The notes: generated by a model not told the origin, from the sequence alone. A stretch of DNA of 64,000 nucleotides from CBDBBY01 sp965203795 (GCA_965203795.1 OZ241915.1:3286001-3350000); one strand, 5' to 3'. Positions 36,236-46,809 are shown, numbered from the stretch's first letter. Numbers and translations: made by a program.

Positions 36236-38077
36236 CTATTCGTCGTCGGACGGGGCAGGCTGATGCTTCGCTCCGAAGCTGCCGATCAAGGCCTCGTCAG
36301 GACCCACGGAATGTTTTGCAAACAACCACCACGAGCCCGCCACTTCCAATTCGCCATGGGGTCCGTAGAACGCGCCCCCCCATGTTCCGCCGTCAAAAGC
36401 TCGGGCGGCGGACGACGCCCTGGCATCGTGGGCCGAATTGCCTGCTCCTGCGAAAGTCCCGTCGTCGGTGATAGTCGATGATACAAGGGCTATTCCATCT
36501 GCGCTAAGTGCGCTGTAGGTCCTCCATGACGCGGTCGCGGCGTCCCAGTACTCGACGCCCTTGATGGACCCGGATATGCTGTTGTTGCCGCTGGTATCGG
36601 AAATTGTCGCTGTCAACTCCACATCGCCGCGGATTCGTTTGGCCCCGCTAACGTCGGTAAAGTAGCGGTCATTCAGAAGGTGGACTGTCGGCAACGTAAA
36701 TCCTGTAGTAACGCCAACGAATTTCCCGCTCGAGATCGCGTTGGCGCTGCTGATATCCGTGGTCTTCTTCCCATCCTCGTCTTCGAATGCTTCATAACCC
36801 ACATGGAACGCGTGGACCCGGCCATACTGTCCTGCGCCGCTGAAGCCCGGCTCCGGGGCGAACGTCATGGAGCCGTAGGCCGCGTACTTCAAATAGGTGG
36901 CCGAGTCGTCCGACGGGTGTATGCCGCCGCGGGTCGGTTCACGGCCGTAAGTGGCGCTCAGAAAGTTGGCAAGCCAGACCTCGTAGGTTCCCAGCTTGCT
37001 TGCGCGATAGCTATTGGTGCCAGATACAGGTTGCTTGTTCTGGTTCCTTTGGGTCTCGTGGATATAGAGCGGCGCCGACCAATAGAAGTCGCCGTTGCCG
37101 TCGGGAGCGACTCCCGGCGCCCCGAAGGCCAAGGTCAGATCCCAGCCCTCGTCGTCAACGCCAGCTGCGTTAGCTGCATTCGCCGGGACCCGAACGGCCA
37201 AATCCCTCATGAAGTCCAATCCGCCGGTCCACTTGCCGCCCAGCTGCACCTGGAGCCCGGTCGGGGTGATCTTCATTCCGGCGATCATGCTCGATCCGGT
37301 GTGGCCCGTCACGATATACTGATCGTTTGAAGTCCGTTCATCGCCGCCGTTGCCGGCGCCCTTGGGACCAATTTCCACTCCCCGCATCAGGAGCCATTCG
37401 CCGCCGGTGGCCTGGCCCTCGGCGATCAGGTGTTTTCCGCTTGCGTACTGGACGACCGGAAAGCTGTCGCTGTCCAGCAGGTCGGCATGGTCCGCATCCG
37501 TGGCCGCGCCCGTGTTCCGGTTCCTGCGGACGACGCTGAAAGCAGGCGACGGCAACGCCCGAGTGGAAGCCGCCGCCCTGTTGTCCGCCCGCGGGTAGCC
37601 CGCCTTCCCTGAGGACCAGGCGCCGGCAGCCGCGACGGTTCTTTCGGCCGCGGTCAGCTTCGGCCCGTCGGCGTCCAAGGCGTCGTCGGCCGCGGTCGCC
37701 GCCGCGACCGCGCGCCCCCGCCTGTTCGGGTCGCCGACCGGAGCCGTCAGCGCTTTTATCGTCGCAACGGCTGTTTCAAGCGCCGTCCTCGCTTCCCTGA
37801 GCGCCGTTGATGCGGCGGTCCGAAGAGCAGCCGTGTCCGCGGCGTCCGCAAGCGCCACGGCGGCGGTCACGCCCGTCCGGGCCGTTGCCAGCGCCGCCTG
37901 GGCGTCGGTCAGCGCTTTGTCGAAATCCTTCTGGGGTTGGGTCCGCGTGTCCGTGCCCGGGTCGGAGGGGCCATCGGGCGGCGTCGTCGGCGTCGTCGGC
38001 GCCGGAGCGCCGCCAGCGCAAGCGCCGAGCGCCAAGGCCGCTCCGCATGCTATGACCGCCATCAGCTTCGTGTTCAT
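36236..38077 (-). CDS. TbpB-like surface lipoprotein with alanine-rich N-terminal coil
   Basis: 613 residues from the ATG at 38077, eight bases after AAGGAG (an ATG at 38083 is too close). A lipoprotein signal ends ALGACAGG with the lipobox cysteine at about residue 20. A Pro/Thr linker is followed by an Ala/Thr-rich helical region (about 45-150; DAQAALATARTGVTAAVAL). The rest is beta-rich, ending GGTWGGAFYGPHGELEVAG and IGSFGAKHQ, the C-terminal barrel hallmark of transferrin-binding-protein-B-like proteins. It should be anchored in the outer membrane, possibly surface exposed. No TbpA receptor is near, so iron piracy is unproven. A 5'-truncated paralogue lies inverted at 39475-41204. Confidence 0.75.
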   Translation of the reverse strand: MNTKLMAVIACGAALALGACAGGAPAPTTPTTPPDGPSDPGTDTRTQPQKDFDKALTDAQAALATARTGVTAAVALADAADTAALRTAASTALREARTALETAVATIKALTAPVGDPNRRGRAVAAATAADDALDADGPKLTAAERTVAAAGAWSSGKAGYPRADNRAAASTRALPSPAFSVVRRNRNTGAATDADHADLLDSDSFPVVQYASGKHLIAEGQATGGEWLLMRGVEIGPKGAGNGGDERTSNDQYIVTGHTGSSMIAGMKITPTGLQVQLGGKWTGGLDFMRDLAVRVPANAANAAGVDDEGWDLTLAFGAPGVAPDGNGDFYWSAPLYIHETQRNQNKQPVSGTNSYRASKLGTYEVWLANFLSATYGREPTRGGIHPSDDSATYLKYAAYGSMTFAPEPGFSGAGQYGRVHAFHVGYEAFEDEDGKKTTDISSANAISSGKFVGVTTGFTLPTVHLLNDRYFTDVSGAKRIRGDVELTATISDTSGNNSISGSIKGVEYWDAATASWRTYSALSADGIALVSSTITDDGTFAGAGNSAHDARASSAARAFDGGTWGGAFYGPHGELEVAGSWWLFAKHSVGPDEALIGSFGAKHQPAPSDDE

Positions 38078-38279
38078 AAACATCTCTCCTTCACTCCTGA
38101 TTTATTGCTCGCCACAGTGGCGCGTAGCAAAGTTCGACATGAACTGCTCCTCATTTCTTGATACATTTGAGCAAAGCAGTGCCAGCTTATCTTCAATACA
38201 TGAACGACCGACGCTTTGAAACACAAAAACCATTCCTCATCCACACCGTATGGAATGGGCGTGACTAGGGCCTGTTAAC

Positions 38280-38790
38280 GCTTAATGATTTCGACGATGA
38301 GGGCGCATTTCGACCTTTCCACAGCGTCGCGCGGGGGCGAAAGGCGTTTCGGGGCGTTCGCTCCCCTGCGCCGGGATTGCGGCTGCGGGCGGCCCCCGCT
38401 GTGGCCCGACCCCGGGGATGGCCCGCAGCGGGCGCAGCGACTGCACGTCCTCCGGGTTCGCGGCGAGTTCGCTGTGAAGGATGCGCCGCCCGTTCATGCC
38501 GAAGACGTCGGAGAGCGTGCCGCCACCCGCAGGCCCGCGCGATCCGCCAGCTTGTGCGCCCGGTTGCGGAACCGCGACCGACCCTTGATCGCCTGCCGCT
38601 TATGTCGGCCCGGCACCCGCAGCTCCGGGAACCTCTTCGGAAGGACCAGACTTGGCCGCGCCAACCACACGCTGTCCCCGACCTCCGTTTTGTACCCGCT
38701 GACCTGCTCGGCGTGCCGCGTGTCCGGAACCATCGGCTTGATGCCCGCCGCGTCCGGGACAGTTTGAGCCGCGGGAACATCGCCACCGAA
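38280..38790 (-). pseudogene. IS110 (IS1111/IS116-type) transposase remnant
   Basis: On the minus strand, IKPMVPDTRHAEQVSGYKTE, GDSVWLARPSLVLPKRFPEL and a later NGRRILHSELA in another frame match the N-terminal half of IS110-type transposases (the VPGRKTDVSDAQWLA and DVFGVSGR regions). Frameshifts and lost catalytic residues make it a fossil. It is a different subtype from the gene at 34582. The bases 38084-38279 before it hold the promoter area of the lipoprotein gene and no gene. Confidence 0.65.
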
Positions 38791-38914
38791 AACAGTTTGT
38801 CCCCTTCGCCCTCTTCCGCTGGGTATCATCCGCGACTCCGCCGGAAATCGCGACGCAGCGTTCGAGGCCGACCCCGGAATCCGTTTTCATGATCGGGACG
38901 GGCGGTCAAAGGCC

Positions 38915-39470
38915 GATCACGTGGGTTTGAGAATGGGTGTTTCCGTTCCGGTATATCCGTTTCGCGATACGACCCTCAGGAACCTTTCGGGCGTTTCGCG
39001 GTTAAGGGAGCGGTATGGCCTGACGCGGTTGAACTCGTCGGCTAAGGCGTCGATGAGGCGGTTGATCCTGCCTGAGCTGTCCGGAATCTCTCAGCATTCG
39101 TGGAAATCGCAGGCAATGTTCCGACCGTGCGCTCGATGTTCCCGTTGAACTGGGAGGATCGCGGCGGGAGCACCCAAAGGGCGAGGCCGCGCTTCCGGCG
39201 CTCCTGTTCAAACTCGGCCATGAACTCCGACCCGACGTCGACCTGGATGACCCTCACCTCGAACGGCATCTGGCGGACCAGCTTGTCGAGAAAGTACTTG
39301 GCGTTGTGGGCGGTGGCCCTCCGGTAGGCTTTGGCGCAGGCCCATTTGGAGATGGGATTCGCCGCGGCCAGCTGCCTGATGGTCCGCCTTCCGCGCCTGT
39401 GCGATACGGTCGTGCCGCTGACTTGGAAAATGTCTCCGGCCCTTTCCGGCCAGAGCCCTGCCGGTCTGCG
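38915..39470 (-). pseudogene. IS481-family integrase-core remnant
   Basis: Minus-strand frame with FLDKLVRQMPFEVRVIQVDV, GSEFMAEFEQERRKRGLALW and VLPPRSSQFNGNIERTVGTL, the IS481 DDE core. A shift near 39115 leads to a C-terminal piece NRVRPYRSLNRETPERFLRV. The N-terminal helix-turn-helix is missing; its left border abuts the truncated lipoprotein copy at about 39472. Confidence 0.8.
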
Positions 39471-39474
39471 GCGC

Positions 39475-41204
39475 CGCCGCCCGACGGCCCCGCCGACCCG
39501 GGCACGGACACGCGGACCCAACCCCAGAAGGATTTCGACAAAGCGCTGACCGACGCCCAGGCGGCGCTGGCAATGGCCCGGACGGGCGTGACCGCCGCCG
39601 TGGCGCTTGCGGGCGACGCGGACACGGCCGCGGAGCGGACCGCCGCATCAACGGCGCTCAGGGAAGCGAGGACGGCGCTTGAAACAGCCGTTGCGACGAT
39701 AAAAGCGCTGACGGCTCCGGTCGGCGACCCGAACAGGCGGGGGCGCGCGGTTGCGGCGGCGACCGCGGCCGACGACGCCTTGGACGCCGACGGGCCGAAG
39801 CTGACCGCGGCCGAAAGAACCGTCGCGGCTGCCGGCGCCTGGTCCTCAGGGAAGGCGGGCTACCCGCGGGCGGACAACAGGGCGGCGGCTTCCACTCGGG
39901 CGTTGCCGTCGCCTGCTTTCAGCGTCGTTCGCAGGAACCGGAACACGGGCGCGGCCACGGATGCGGACCATGCCGACCTGCTGGACAGCGACAGCTTTCC
40001 GGTCGTCCAGTACGCAAGCGGAAAATACCTGATCGCCGAGGGCCAGGCCACCGGCGGCGAATGGCTCCGGATGAAGGGATGGGATGTTAGCACTCATGCG
40101 AGCTCCGGCAGCGAACGGGTGTCCGGGCCAGGACACGATACGGGCATTGGGGCAGCAAGCGCCTCCAGTTTGATCGCCGGAATGAAGATCACCCGGACCG
40201 GGCTCCAGGTGCAGCTGGGTGGAAAGTATACATACGGCTTGGATGTTGTGAGGGATATCAGCGACAGCACGCCTCTTACTTCCGGCATCGACACTGACGG
40301 CTGGGATCTGACCTTGACCTTCGGGGCGCCGGGATCCTCTCCCGACGGCAACGGTGACTTCTATTGGTCGGCGCCGCTCTATATCCACGAGACCCAAAGG
40401 AACCAGGACAAGCGAGCTGACGCCAGCACCCTGAGCTTTCGCGCAAGCAAGCTGGGAACCTACGAGGTCTGGCTTGCCAACTTTCTGAGCGCCACTTACG
40501 GCCTTGAACCGACCCGCGGCGGCATAGACACGTCGGACGACTCGGCCACCTATTTGAAGTACGCGGCCTACGGCTCCATGACGTTCGCCCCTGAAGCGGG
40601 CTTTACCGATGAAAGTCAATATGGCCGGATCCATTCGTTCTACGTGGGCTATGACGCGTTCAAGGACGAAGACGGGAAGAAGACCACGGATATCAGCAGT
40701 GCCAACGAGGTCTCGAGCGGGAAATTCGTTGGCGTTACTACAGGATTTACGACGCCAGCTATCCCGGTTGATAATAGCGATTTCTTTACCGATGTTCGCG
40801 CGGCCAAACGAATCCGCGGCGATGTGGAGTTGACCGCGACAATTTCCGATACCAGCGGAGACAACACCATATCCGGGTCCATCAAGGGCGTCGAGTATTG
40901 GGATGTCGCGACCGCGACATGGAGAAACTTCGCTCATCTCTCTGCGGACGGGATCACCCTTGCGTCAACGCCTATCGGCGACGCCGGAACGTTCGAATCT
41001 GCCGCTGACGGTGCCAGGGATGCGAGGGCATCCGGAAGAACCTTTCACGGCGGACGTTGGGCAGGCTCCTTCTACGGACCTCATGACGATCTGGAAGTCG
41101 CGGGCTCGTGGTTCTTGTTCACAAATGGGAGTTCTGGTTCTGACGAGGGCATGGTCGGCAGCTTCGGAGCGAAGCATCAGCCTGCCCCGTCCGACGACGA
41201 ATAG
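39475..41204 (+). pseudogene. 5'-truncated TbpB-like lipoprotein paralogue
   Basis: From DGPADPGTDTRTQPQKDFDK onward the protein matches the lipoprotein at 36236-38077, nearly identically through the coil region and again in the C-terminal barrel (FYGPHDDLEVAGS, SFGAKHQPAPSDDE). The middle (about 40060-40320) differs strongly. The signal peptide, lipobox and promoter are missing because the IS481 remnant replaces them. The open frame reaches back to 39306 but that part is transposase antisense. As it stands it cannot be exported as a lipoprotein; it could serve as a silent donor for recombination. Confidence 0.8.
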
Positions 41205-41247
41205 GAATATCCAAGCAGGGCTGGGGCAGCCCTGCTTCGACATCCGG

Positions 41248-41273
41248 CTGCCGCGCCTCGGAAGGCGCGGCAG
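41248..41273 (+). terminator. Terminator-like hairpin of the truncated lipoprotein copy
   Basis: CTGCCGCGCC, loop TCGGAA, GGCGCGGCAG: the same stem as at 36162-36193, but the T run is interrupted (TTCGCTTT). A second hairpin GCAGGGCTG/CAGCCCTGC precedes it at 41214-41236. Bases 41274-41459 contain nothing recognisable. Confidence 0.65.
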
Positions 41274-41459
41274 TTCGCTTTGAACCGGTCCCCGGCCCTT
41301 GCTCCCGGATCGTGAGGCGCGCTTGGAAATTCGCAAGGCGCGCGGTGCCGCGGCGCTTCATAATTCCCCGGACGGGTCCTGCCGTCGCCCCGTGGAGAGG
41401 GATGACATCCGGAATGGGGAAGGACTTGCAAAGCTTGCGCAGGCGTACGAGCAAATTGA

Positions 41460-42186
41460 TTAGAGCATATCCACCTTAGGTTGCAGCATATCCTGCGTTC
41501 GCGAGGTAGTTTGCGAATTCGCCGGGTTTGAATGTTTAGAGGATGTCTCCGACATTCCGCCAGAGCGTTTCGCTGCATCGCGATCAGGCTTTCCGCATCC
41601 GGCGCTTCAGCTTGCCGAAGGCCTGCTTGATCAGGTCCAGGTCGGGGCTCTGCAGGGGAGGCAGGAACAGCGGGCGTGCGCCGACGCTCCGAACCGCCTC
41701 GCGCACCTCCTTGACCTTGTGGCTCCCGAGATTGCCCATGACGACGACATCGCCGGGCCTAAGCGTCGGAACCGGAACAAGTTCGGCATAGGCCCGGAAG
41801 ACATCGCCGTCGGCTGGGCTGTCAACAACCCGAGGGGCGTTGACCCGGTCATGGCGCAAGGCCGGAATGAAGGTCGATGTGTTCCAGTGCCCGAAGGGGC
41901 CTTGCCCGGCAGCCTTTTCCCTTGCGGCCCCCAGCCCCGGAGCGGCGCCATGTTGGTCTTGAGCCAGGTCTCGTCGACGAAGACCAGCCTGCGCGGGTCG
42001 ATCCCGTGCTGGTAGCGGCTCCCGCCTGCCCGAACCGCAGCAACCGCCCGCTCCCGCAGGTCATTCGAACAGGGTCTCGTCATCCGGATTGGCCTCCTTC
42101 GCCAGTCCGGACTTCGAATCGCACAAAGGCGAAAAGCGTAACACCTTGATTCAAAAACGATTCACTCTAAGTCGGATTTGCTCTAA
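41460..42186 (-). mobile_element. IS630-type element with internal deletion
   Basis: 727 bp with tips TTAGAGCATATCCACCTTAG at 41460 and, inward from 42186, TTAGAGCAAATCCGACTTAG. The transposase (start about 42083, stop 41584) keeps the first 23 residues, then jumps directly from RAGGSR to GIDPRRLVFVDETWLK, losing about 100 residues that are present in the copy at 26172, and a frameshift precedes the C-terminal part (GDVVVMGNLGSHK ... FLPPLQSPDLDLI). Both tips are present, so it could be moved by a related transposase but not by its own. Confidence 0.8.
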
Positions 42187-42895
42187 TGCTCTGCGGAGCC
42201 CACGACAAATTCGCGGCTGCCAGCGGAAGGCACAGTTCGACAGCATCGCCTTGGCTGATCGCCAAGGCTGGGGAAATTGGCAAACGGGCCGGGATTTTCG
42301 AGAATCGCTGCACTGACGGCATCTTGCATGGAGACATCGCGGCAAGCGCGCTGGCGAAACCGCGTTCAAGCCGATGCTGGGAGATGACGACAAGCCAGTG
42401 AACGCGGCGAATGGCGGCTTTCAGATGCGGAACTTCGAATTGTCTGGAATCCGCTTGCGACACCCGCGCGCCGGCAGGTTTTCCGCATTGCCTGCCGAAC
42501 GAGCCGGAGCGCGGCCGGAAATTCGGCGCCAAGCACCAAAAGGCACCGTGGCAAAGGGCATGACGGCGAAGCGCTCATGAGCGCGAACCCGGCCATGACT
42601 CTCGCTTGAGGTTGCGCTTTCCCGCTCGCCGCTCGCTCGGTAAACGCCGTCGCCGAACCCGACAGCGCCCCAGCTCGTGCCGGCGGACCCCGGCGGACGA
42701 AACGAACGCGGCGCAAGGGGCGGAGCGCCGGAATTGCCTGAGCCCAGTCAATCGGCCCGACGTTCCGTCGCCAAGCCGCATCGGCGCATGCGCCGCCTGC
42801 CGCTATGCAACGCCGCGCCGCGAGATTGGGTTTGTGAATCACGAGCGCCGCGTGTATACAGGGCGTGGCCTTGATGAATTTCGGCAATCGGACCC
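42187..42895. other. Noncoding or decayed stretch before the transglycosylase gene
   Basis: About 700 bases with no frame carrying known motifs on either strand. It may contain eroded genes. The promoter of the following gene should lie in the last 100 bases. Confidence 0.4.
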
Positions 42896-43462
42896 ATGCG
42901 AAAGTTCTTGATTGTAGTGCTTCTGGCCGGCTGTTCGCTGGTCGACCAGGACCCGCCTCCAAACTTGGACGACGCCTGCGCCATCACGAGCAGCAAGCCG
43001 GATTGGGGGCAGGAGATGCGCAAGGTCGAAAGGAAGTGGGGCCTGCCGACATCCGTGCAGATGGCAATCATCTGGCAGGAAAGCAAATTCGAGCAAAGGG
43101 CGAAGACCAGCCGTCGGTTTTTCCTCGGCGTCATTCCAATGAAGAGGCGGTCTTCGGCCTACGGCTACGCCCAGGTGCTCGACGGAACCTGGGACTGGTA
43201 CCGCGACGAAACCGGGAATGCCCGGGCGAGACGCGACAATTTCGGCGATGCCGTCGAATTCATGGGCTGGTACACGGATATCACGACAAGGCGGTTCGGG
43301 GTGTCGAAGTCCGACGTTCGCAACCATTACCTCGCTTATCACGAGGGGCATGGCGGTTTCGAGCGCAGGACTTACCAGCAGAAAGCGTGGCTTACGTCGG
43401 TCGCTGACGACCTCGTGTCGCGCGAGCGAATGTACAGGGGGCAGCTCGCCCGCTGCACCTGA
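42896..43462 (+). CDS. Lytic-transglycosylase-like lipoprotein
   Basis: 188 residues. Short lipoprotein signal with LLAGCS lipobox at residues 10-15. The SLT-like core includes SVQMAIIWQESKFEQRA with the catalytic glutamate and SAYGYAQVLDGTWDWYRDET; a later YLAYHEGHGGF follows. It would cleave peptidoglycan glycan strands in the periplasm, tethered to a membrane. It stands alone on the plus strand at the border of the housekeeping block, convergent with lolA-like. Confidence 0.8.
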   Translation: MRKFLIVVLLAGCSLVDQDPPPNLDDACAITSSKPDWGQEMRKVERKWGLPTSVQMAIIWQESKFEQRAKTSRRFFLGVIPMKRRSSAYGYAQVLDGTWDWYRDETGNARARRDNFGDAVEFMGWYTDITTRRFGVSKSDVRNHYLAYHEGHGGFERRTYQQKAWLTSVADDLVSRERMYRGQLARCT

Positions 43463-43481
43463 CGGGACCGGAGCCCGGGCG

Positions 43482-44111
43482 TTAGCGGTTCCTTTTCTCC
43501 AGCTCCATCGTCTCCCTGTGGATGCTGAACAGTCGGCGCGACAACTCGACATCCTGTTCCAAGCCCTCAAGCACGAAAGTCGTGCTGTTTTCCTGCTCGT
43601 CGACGAAGGTCCAGCCAAGCAGCTCGACCGGTTCGTTCCGGAAAACGACCTTGACATGGCCTCTGAAGCGCTTCGTGAGGCTGCGCAGATGCACTTCCGT
43701 CGTCTCTCTGCCTTCGATGTGCCTGATCAGGTACTCGCTGTCGGTCAGGTCGAAATCGTCGGCCAGCAGGAAATAGATCGGCGTGCCTCTGATCCGGTAT
43801 TTTTCAGGGCCGGTGTTCGATTTTCGGTCGAATATCGCCATGACCCTCTGCTCGGCGACCAGCAGGCCGGGCTCGGGGGGATCATACTCCAGACGCGCTT
43901 TCCAAGGCCGGTCCAGATAGATCGTGCCGGTTGATTCGGTTCCGTCCGCGTTGATCTGTCGGAAAAGCCCCTGCGCCGTGGACAGCCCGTTCATGTAGTC
44001 CGAAATCCGCTCGAGGATCGGCGCGGCTTCGCCCGGGCCTGAATCCTCAGCGGCCGAAGTCGGCAGCGCCGCGGCGACCGCCAGCGCAAGCGCAAGCGGA
44101 ATCAGGCGCAT
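43482..44111 (-). CDS. lolA: Outer-membrane lipoprotein carrier LolA family
   Basis: 209 residues with a Sec signal peptide (LALALAVAAALPTSAA). Beta-rich body with LSTAQGLFRQINADG, TGTIYLDRPWKARLEYDPP and a late FVLEGLEQDVELSRRLFSIH, the LolA pattern. It ferries lipoproteins through the periplasm from LolCDE to the outer membrane, relevant for the lipoproteins in this window. It follows ftsK by 58 bases on the same strand, an order common in alphaproteobacteria. Confidence 0.85.
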   Translation of the reverse strand: MRLIPLALALAVAAALPTSAAEDSGPGEAAPILERISDYMNGLSTAQGLFRQINADGTESTGTIYLDRPWKARLEYDPPEPGLLVAEQRVMAIFDRKSNTGPEKYRIRGTPIYFLLADDFDLTDSEYLIRHIEGRETTEVHLRSLTKRFRGHVKVVFRNEPVELLGWTFVDEQENSTTFVLEGLEQDVELSRRLFSIHRETMELEKRNR

Positions 44112-44169
44112 CCGGACCCGGCTCCCTTGCGGTTCGGCCCTCCGGCGGCGGCGCGGATTTCGGCAGTGA

Positions 44170-46809
44170 TCATTCGGGCACGAGGATTTCGCGCTTGCCC
44201 ACGTGGTTCGCCGGGCTGATGAGGCCGTTCTCCTCCATTTGCTCCACCAGCTTCGCGGCCTTGTTGTAGCCTATGCCTAGCTTCCTCTGGATGTAGGATG
44301 TGGAGCATTTCCTGTCCTTGAGCACGATCGAGACGGCCATGTCGTACTGCGCGTCGTCCGAGCTTCCGCCGCCCAGCCCGAGGACCTCGTTCAATGCGGT
44401 CGCGCTGTCTCCCTCCGGCCCGTCCAGGACCTCGGGCACGTACTCGGGTTCCCCGAGCTCCTTGAGCCGCATGACCACTTCCTCGACTTCTTCGTCCGAA
44501 ACGAACGGGCCGTGGACGCGGTTGATTTTGCCGCCCCCGCTCAAATAGAGCATGTCGCCCTTGCCGAGGAGTTGTTCGGCCCCCTGTTCACCCAGAATTG
44601 TTCGGCTGTCCACTTTCGAAGTCACTTGGAACGACACCCGGCAGGGGAAGTTGGCCTTGATGGTCCCGGTAATGACGTCGACCGAAGGCCTTTGCGTCGC
44701 CATGACGATATGGATGCCCGAAGCCCGCGCCATCTGCGCCAGACGCTGGATGCACGCTTCGATTTCCTTGCCCGCGACCATCATCAGATCCGCCATCTCA
44801 TCGACGATCACAACGATGAACGGCAACGGGGTCGGCTCGTAGTCTTCGGTCACACGGATCGGCTCGCCCGTTTCCTCGTCGAAGCCGGTCTGGACAACCC
44901 TGGAAAACTTCTTGTTCGCCTTGATCGCTTCCCTGATCCGGCTGTTGTAGCTGTGGATGTTCCGCACCGACATCATCGACATTTGCCGGTAGCGATCCTC
45001 CATTTCGGCGACCACCCACTTGAGCGCGACGACGGCCTTCTTCGGGTCGGTGACGACCGGCGCCAAGAGATGCGGGATGCCGTCGTAGACGCTGAGCTCG
45101 AGCATTTTCGGATCGATCATGATCAGGCGGCACTCATCCGGCGACAGCCGGAACAGGAGGCTCAGGATCATCGTGTTGATCGCGACCGATTTCCCCGAGC
45201 CCGTGGTTCCCGCGATCAGCAGGTGCGGCATCGTCGCGAGGTCAACGACGATCGACTCGCCGCCGATGTCCTTTCCGAGCGCGATCGGCAGGTTCAGCCG
45301 GGAGGAATTGAATTCCTCCGACGCGACAAGCTCCTTCAGATAGACGGATTCCCGCTTCGCGTTGGGAAGCTCGATTCCGATCACCGATCTTCCCGGCACG
45401 GTTGAAATCCGGGCCGAAAGCGCCGACATCGAACGGGCGATGTCATCCGAGAGCCCGACCACTCTGCTGGCCTTCAGGCCCGGCGCGGGCGCAAGCTCGT
45501 ACAGCGTAACGACCGGGCCCGGCCTGACGGAGTCGATCGTGCCTTTGACGCCGTAATCGTCGAGAACGCACTCCAGCGCTCTCGCGTTCTCCTGCAAGGC
45601 TTCCGGGCTCTGCACCTCCCGTTCCGACCGGGCCGGGCTCTGGAGAAGGTCGAGCGATGGCGGCGCGTAAGTTGCCGGTTCCGGCTCGGCCGGCGCGCCG
45701 CGCGCGGCGCGCGCCATAGCCGTCGCGGCGACGCCTTCGTCGCGGTCCTGGCTGGAGTCGAAAGCGGCGGGCTGAAGCTCCTCGGGATCGGGTGCCTGCT
45801 CCGCGTTCCGCGCGGCCGAACGCGTCAGTTGAGGCTCGCGAGTCAGCGGAGGCTCGACGGAAAGCGATCTGCGTTCGGCGCCGGGCTCCCGCGCCGCCGG
45901 AGGGCGGAGGTCCTCGTCGGCTTCCCGAGTCCGCGCAACCGGCGCCAAGAGCCTGCCCAGGAATCCTTGCGAGCGCTGGAGCGGCATGTCTTCGTCTTCG
46001 ATCGGCGGCTCGGAACGCTCCGGCGGCGCGCCACCTTGCGCGTCCTTGCCCGCATTTCCGCGGAAAACCCGTCCGAACAGGCCGCGGCGAGCGGACCCGG
46101 CCTGTTGCAGCTCGTCATCCTGTCCCCAATCGTCTTCCGCAGGCTCTTCCACGCGGACGGGTCGGTGGCGACTTGAAGCAAAACCGTCGTCCGCCGACGT
46201 TCCAGCAGACTCAGATTCACGACGGCGGAAGGCAAACAGCAGATCCTTGGGAACGAAGCCGAGCGCGAAGAAGGCTGCGACGCCCAGAGAAGCGCCAAGC
46301 GTCCAGAAGATCGGCTCGGTTCCAGGCCCGGCGAGTGTCGGCCATGCGTAGATGATCGCCGCCAGAACCGAGTCGCCGAACATGCCGCCGAGGCCGAAAT
46401 GGTGCTCCCAGCTGGGGATAGAACCGAAAGCGGCGGCAAACACCGATCCAAGCGCCATTGCCGCGGGCAGGAACATGAGCCTTTTCAGGAACAGGCCGCG
46501 CTCGGCGTGGACAGCAAACCTAACCCCCCAAGCCATCAGAAACGCGGCGATGCACCAGGATCCGTATCCGATCGAGACCATGAGAGGACTTGCGACGGCC
46601 GCGCCGGCCGATCCCAGCCAGTTCCTTACCGGCATGGGCGTTGCCGAATACAGGCCGGGATCCTGCGCCGAGTACGAAAACAGCATCGCCGCCGCTGCCA
46701 GCCCCGACGCGATCAGGGCGACTCCAAGCAGCTCCCGGCTTCGCCTTTCGAGAACCTCCTGCCAGTATCCGTCAAGTAGCGGACCGCGCTGTCGTGCCTG
46801 GTATGCCAT
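44170..46809 (-). CDS. ftsK: DNA translocase FtsK
   Basis: 879 residues. N-terminus with about four membrane helices (first LLGVALIASGLAAAAMLFSY), a Pro/Glu/Arg-rich linker (about 190-400), then the RecA-like motor: Walker A GTTGSGKSVAINTM, Walker B LIMIDPKMLELSVY, VDEMADLMM and ATQRPSVDVITG. The C-terminal 65 residues are the gamma winged helix (SYIQRKLGIGYNKAAKLVEQ) that reads KOPS. It pumps chromosome termini through the septum and activates dimer resolution. Ten bases after the aminotransferase stop, same strand. Confidence 0.95.
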   Translation of the reverse strand: MAYQARQRGPLLDGYWQEVLERRSRELLGVALIASGLAAAAMLFSYSAQDPGLYSATPMPVRNWLGSAGAAVASPLMVSIGYGSWCIAAFLMAWGVRFAVHAERGLFLKRLMFLPAAMALGSVFAAAFGSIPSWEHHFGLGGMFGDSVLAAIIYAWPTLAGPGTEPIFWTLGASLGVAAFFALGFVPKDLLFAFRRRESESAGTSADDGFASSRHRPVRVEEPAEDDWGQDDELQQAGSARRGLFGRVFRGNAGKDAQGGAPPERSEPPIEDEDMPLQRSQGFLGRLLAPVARTREADEDLRPPAAREPGAERRSLSVEPPLTREPQLTRSAARNAEQAPDPEELQPAAFDSSQDRDEGVAATAMARAARGAPAEPEPATYAPPSLDLLQSPARSEREVQSPEALQENARALECVLDDYGVKGTIDSVRPGPVVTLYELAPAPGLKASRVVGLSDDIARSMSALSARISTVPGRSVIGIELPNAKRESVYLKELVASEEFNSSRLNLPIALGKDIGGESIVVDLATMPHLLIAGTTGSGKSVAINTMILSLLFRLSPDECRLIMIDPKMLELSVYDGIPHLLAPVVTDPKKAVVALKWVVAEMEDRYRQMSMMSVRNIHSYNSRIREAIKANKKFSRVVQTGFDEETGEPIRVTEDYEPTPLPFIVVIVDEMADLMMVAGKEIEACIQRLAQMARASGIHIVMATQRPSVDVITGTIKANFPCRVSFQVTSKVDSRTILGEQGAEQLLGKGDMLYLSGGGKINRVHGPFVSDEEVEEVVMRLKELGEPEYVPEVLDGPEGDSATALNEVLGLGGGSSDDAQYDMAVSIVLKDRKCSTSYIQRKLGIGYNKAAKLVEQMEENGLISPANHVGKREILVPE

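Noticed and set aside
36236..38077. Calling the lipoprotein a transferrin receptor
   Set aside because: Only the C-terminal barrel hallmark is shared; there is no TbpA, TonB-dependent receptor or iron regulation site nearby.
39306..39474. Start of the second lipoprotein at 39306
   Set aside because: These residues are antisense to the IS481 remnant and contain no signal peptide; true homology starts near 39475.
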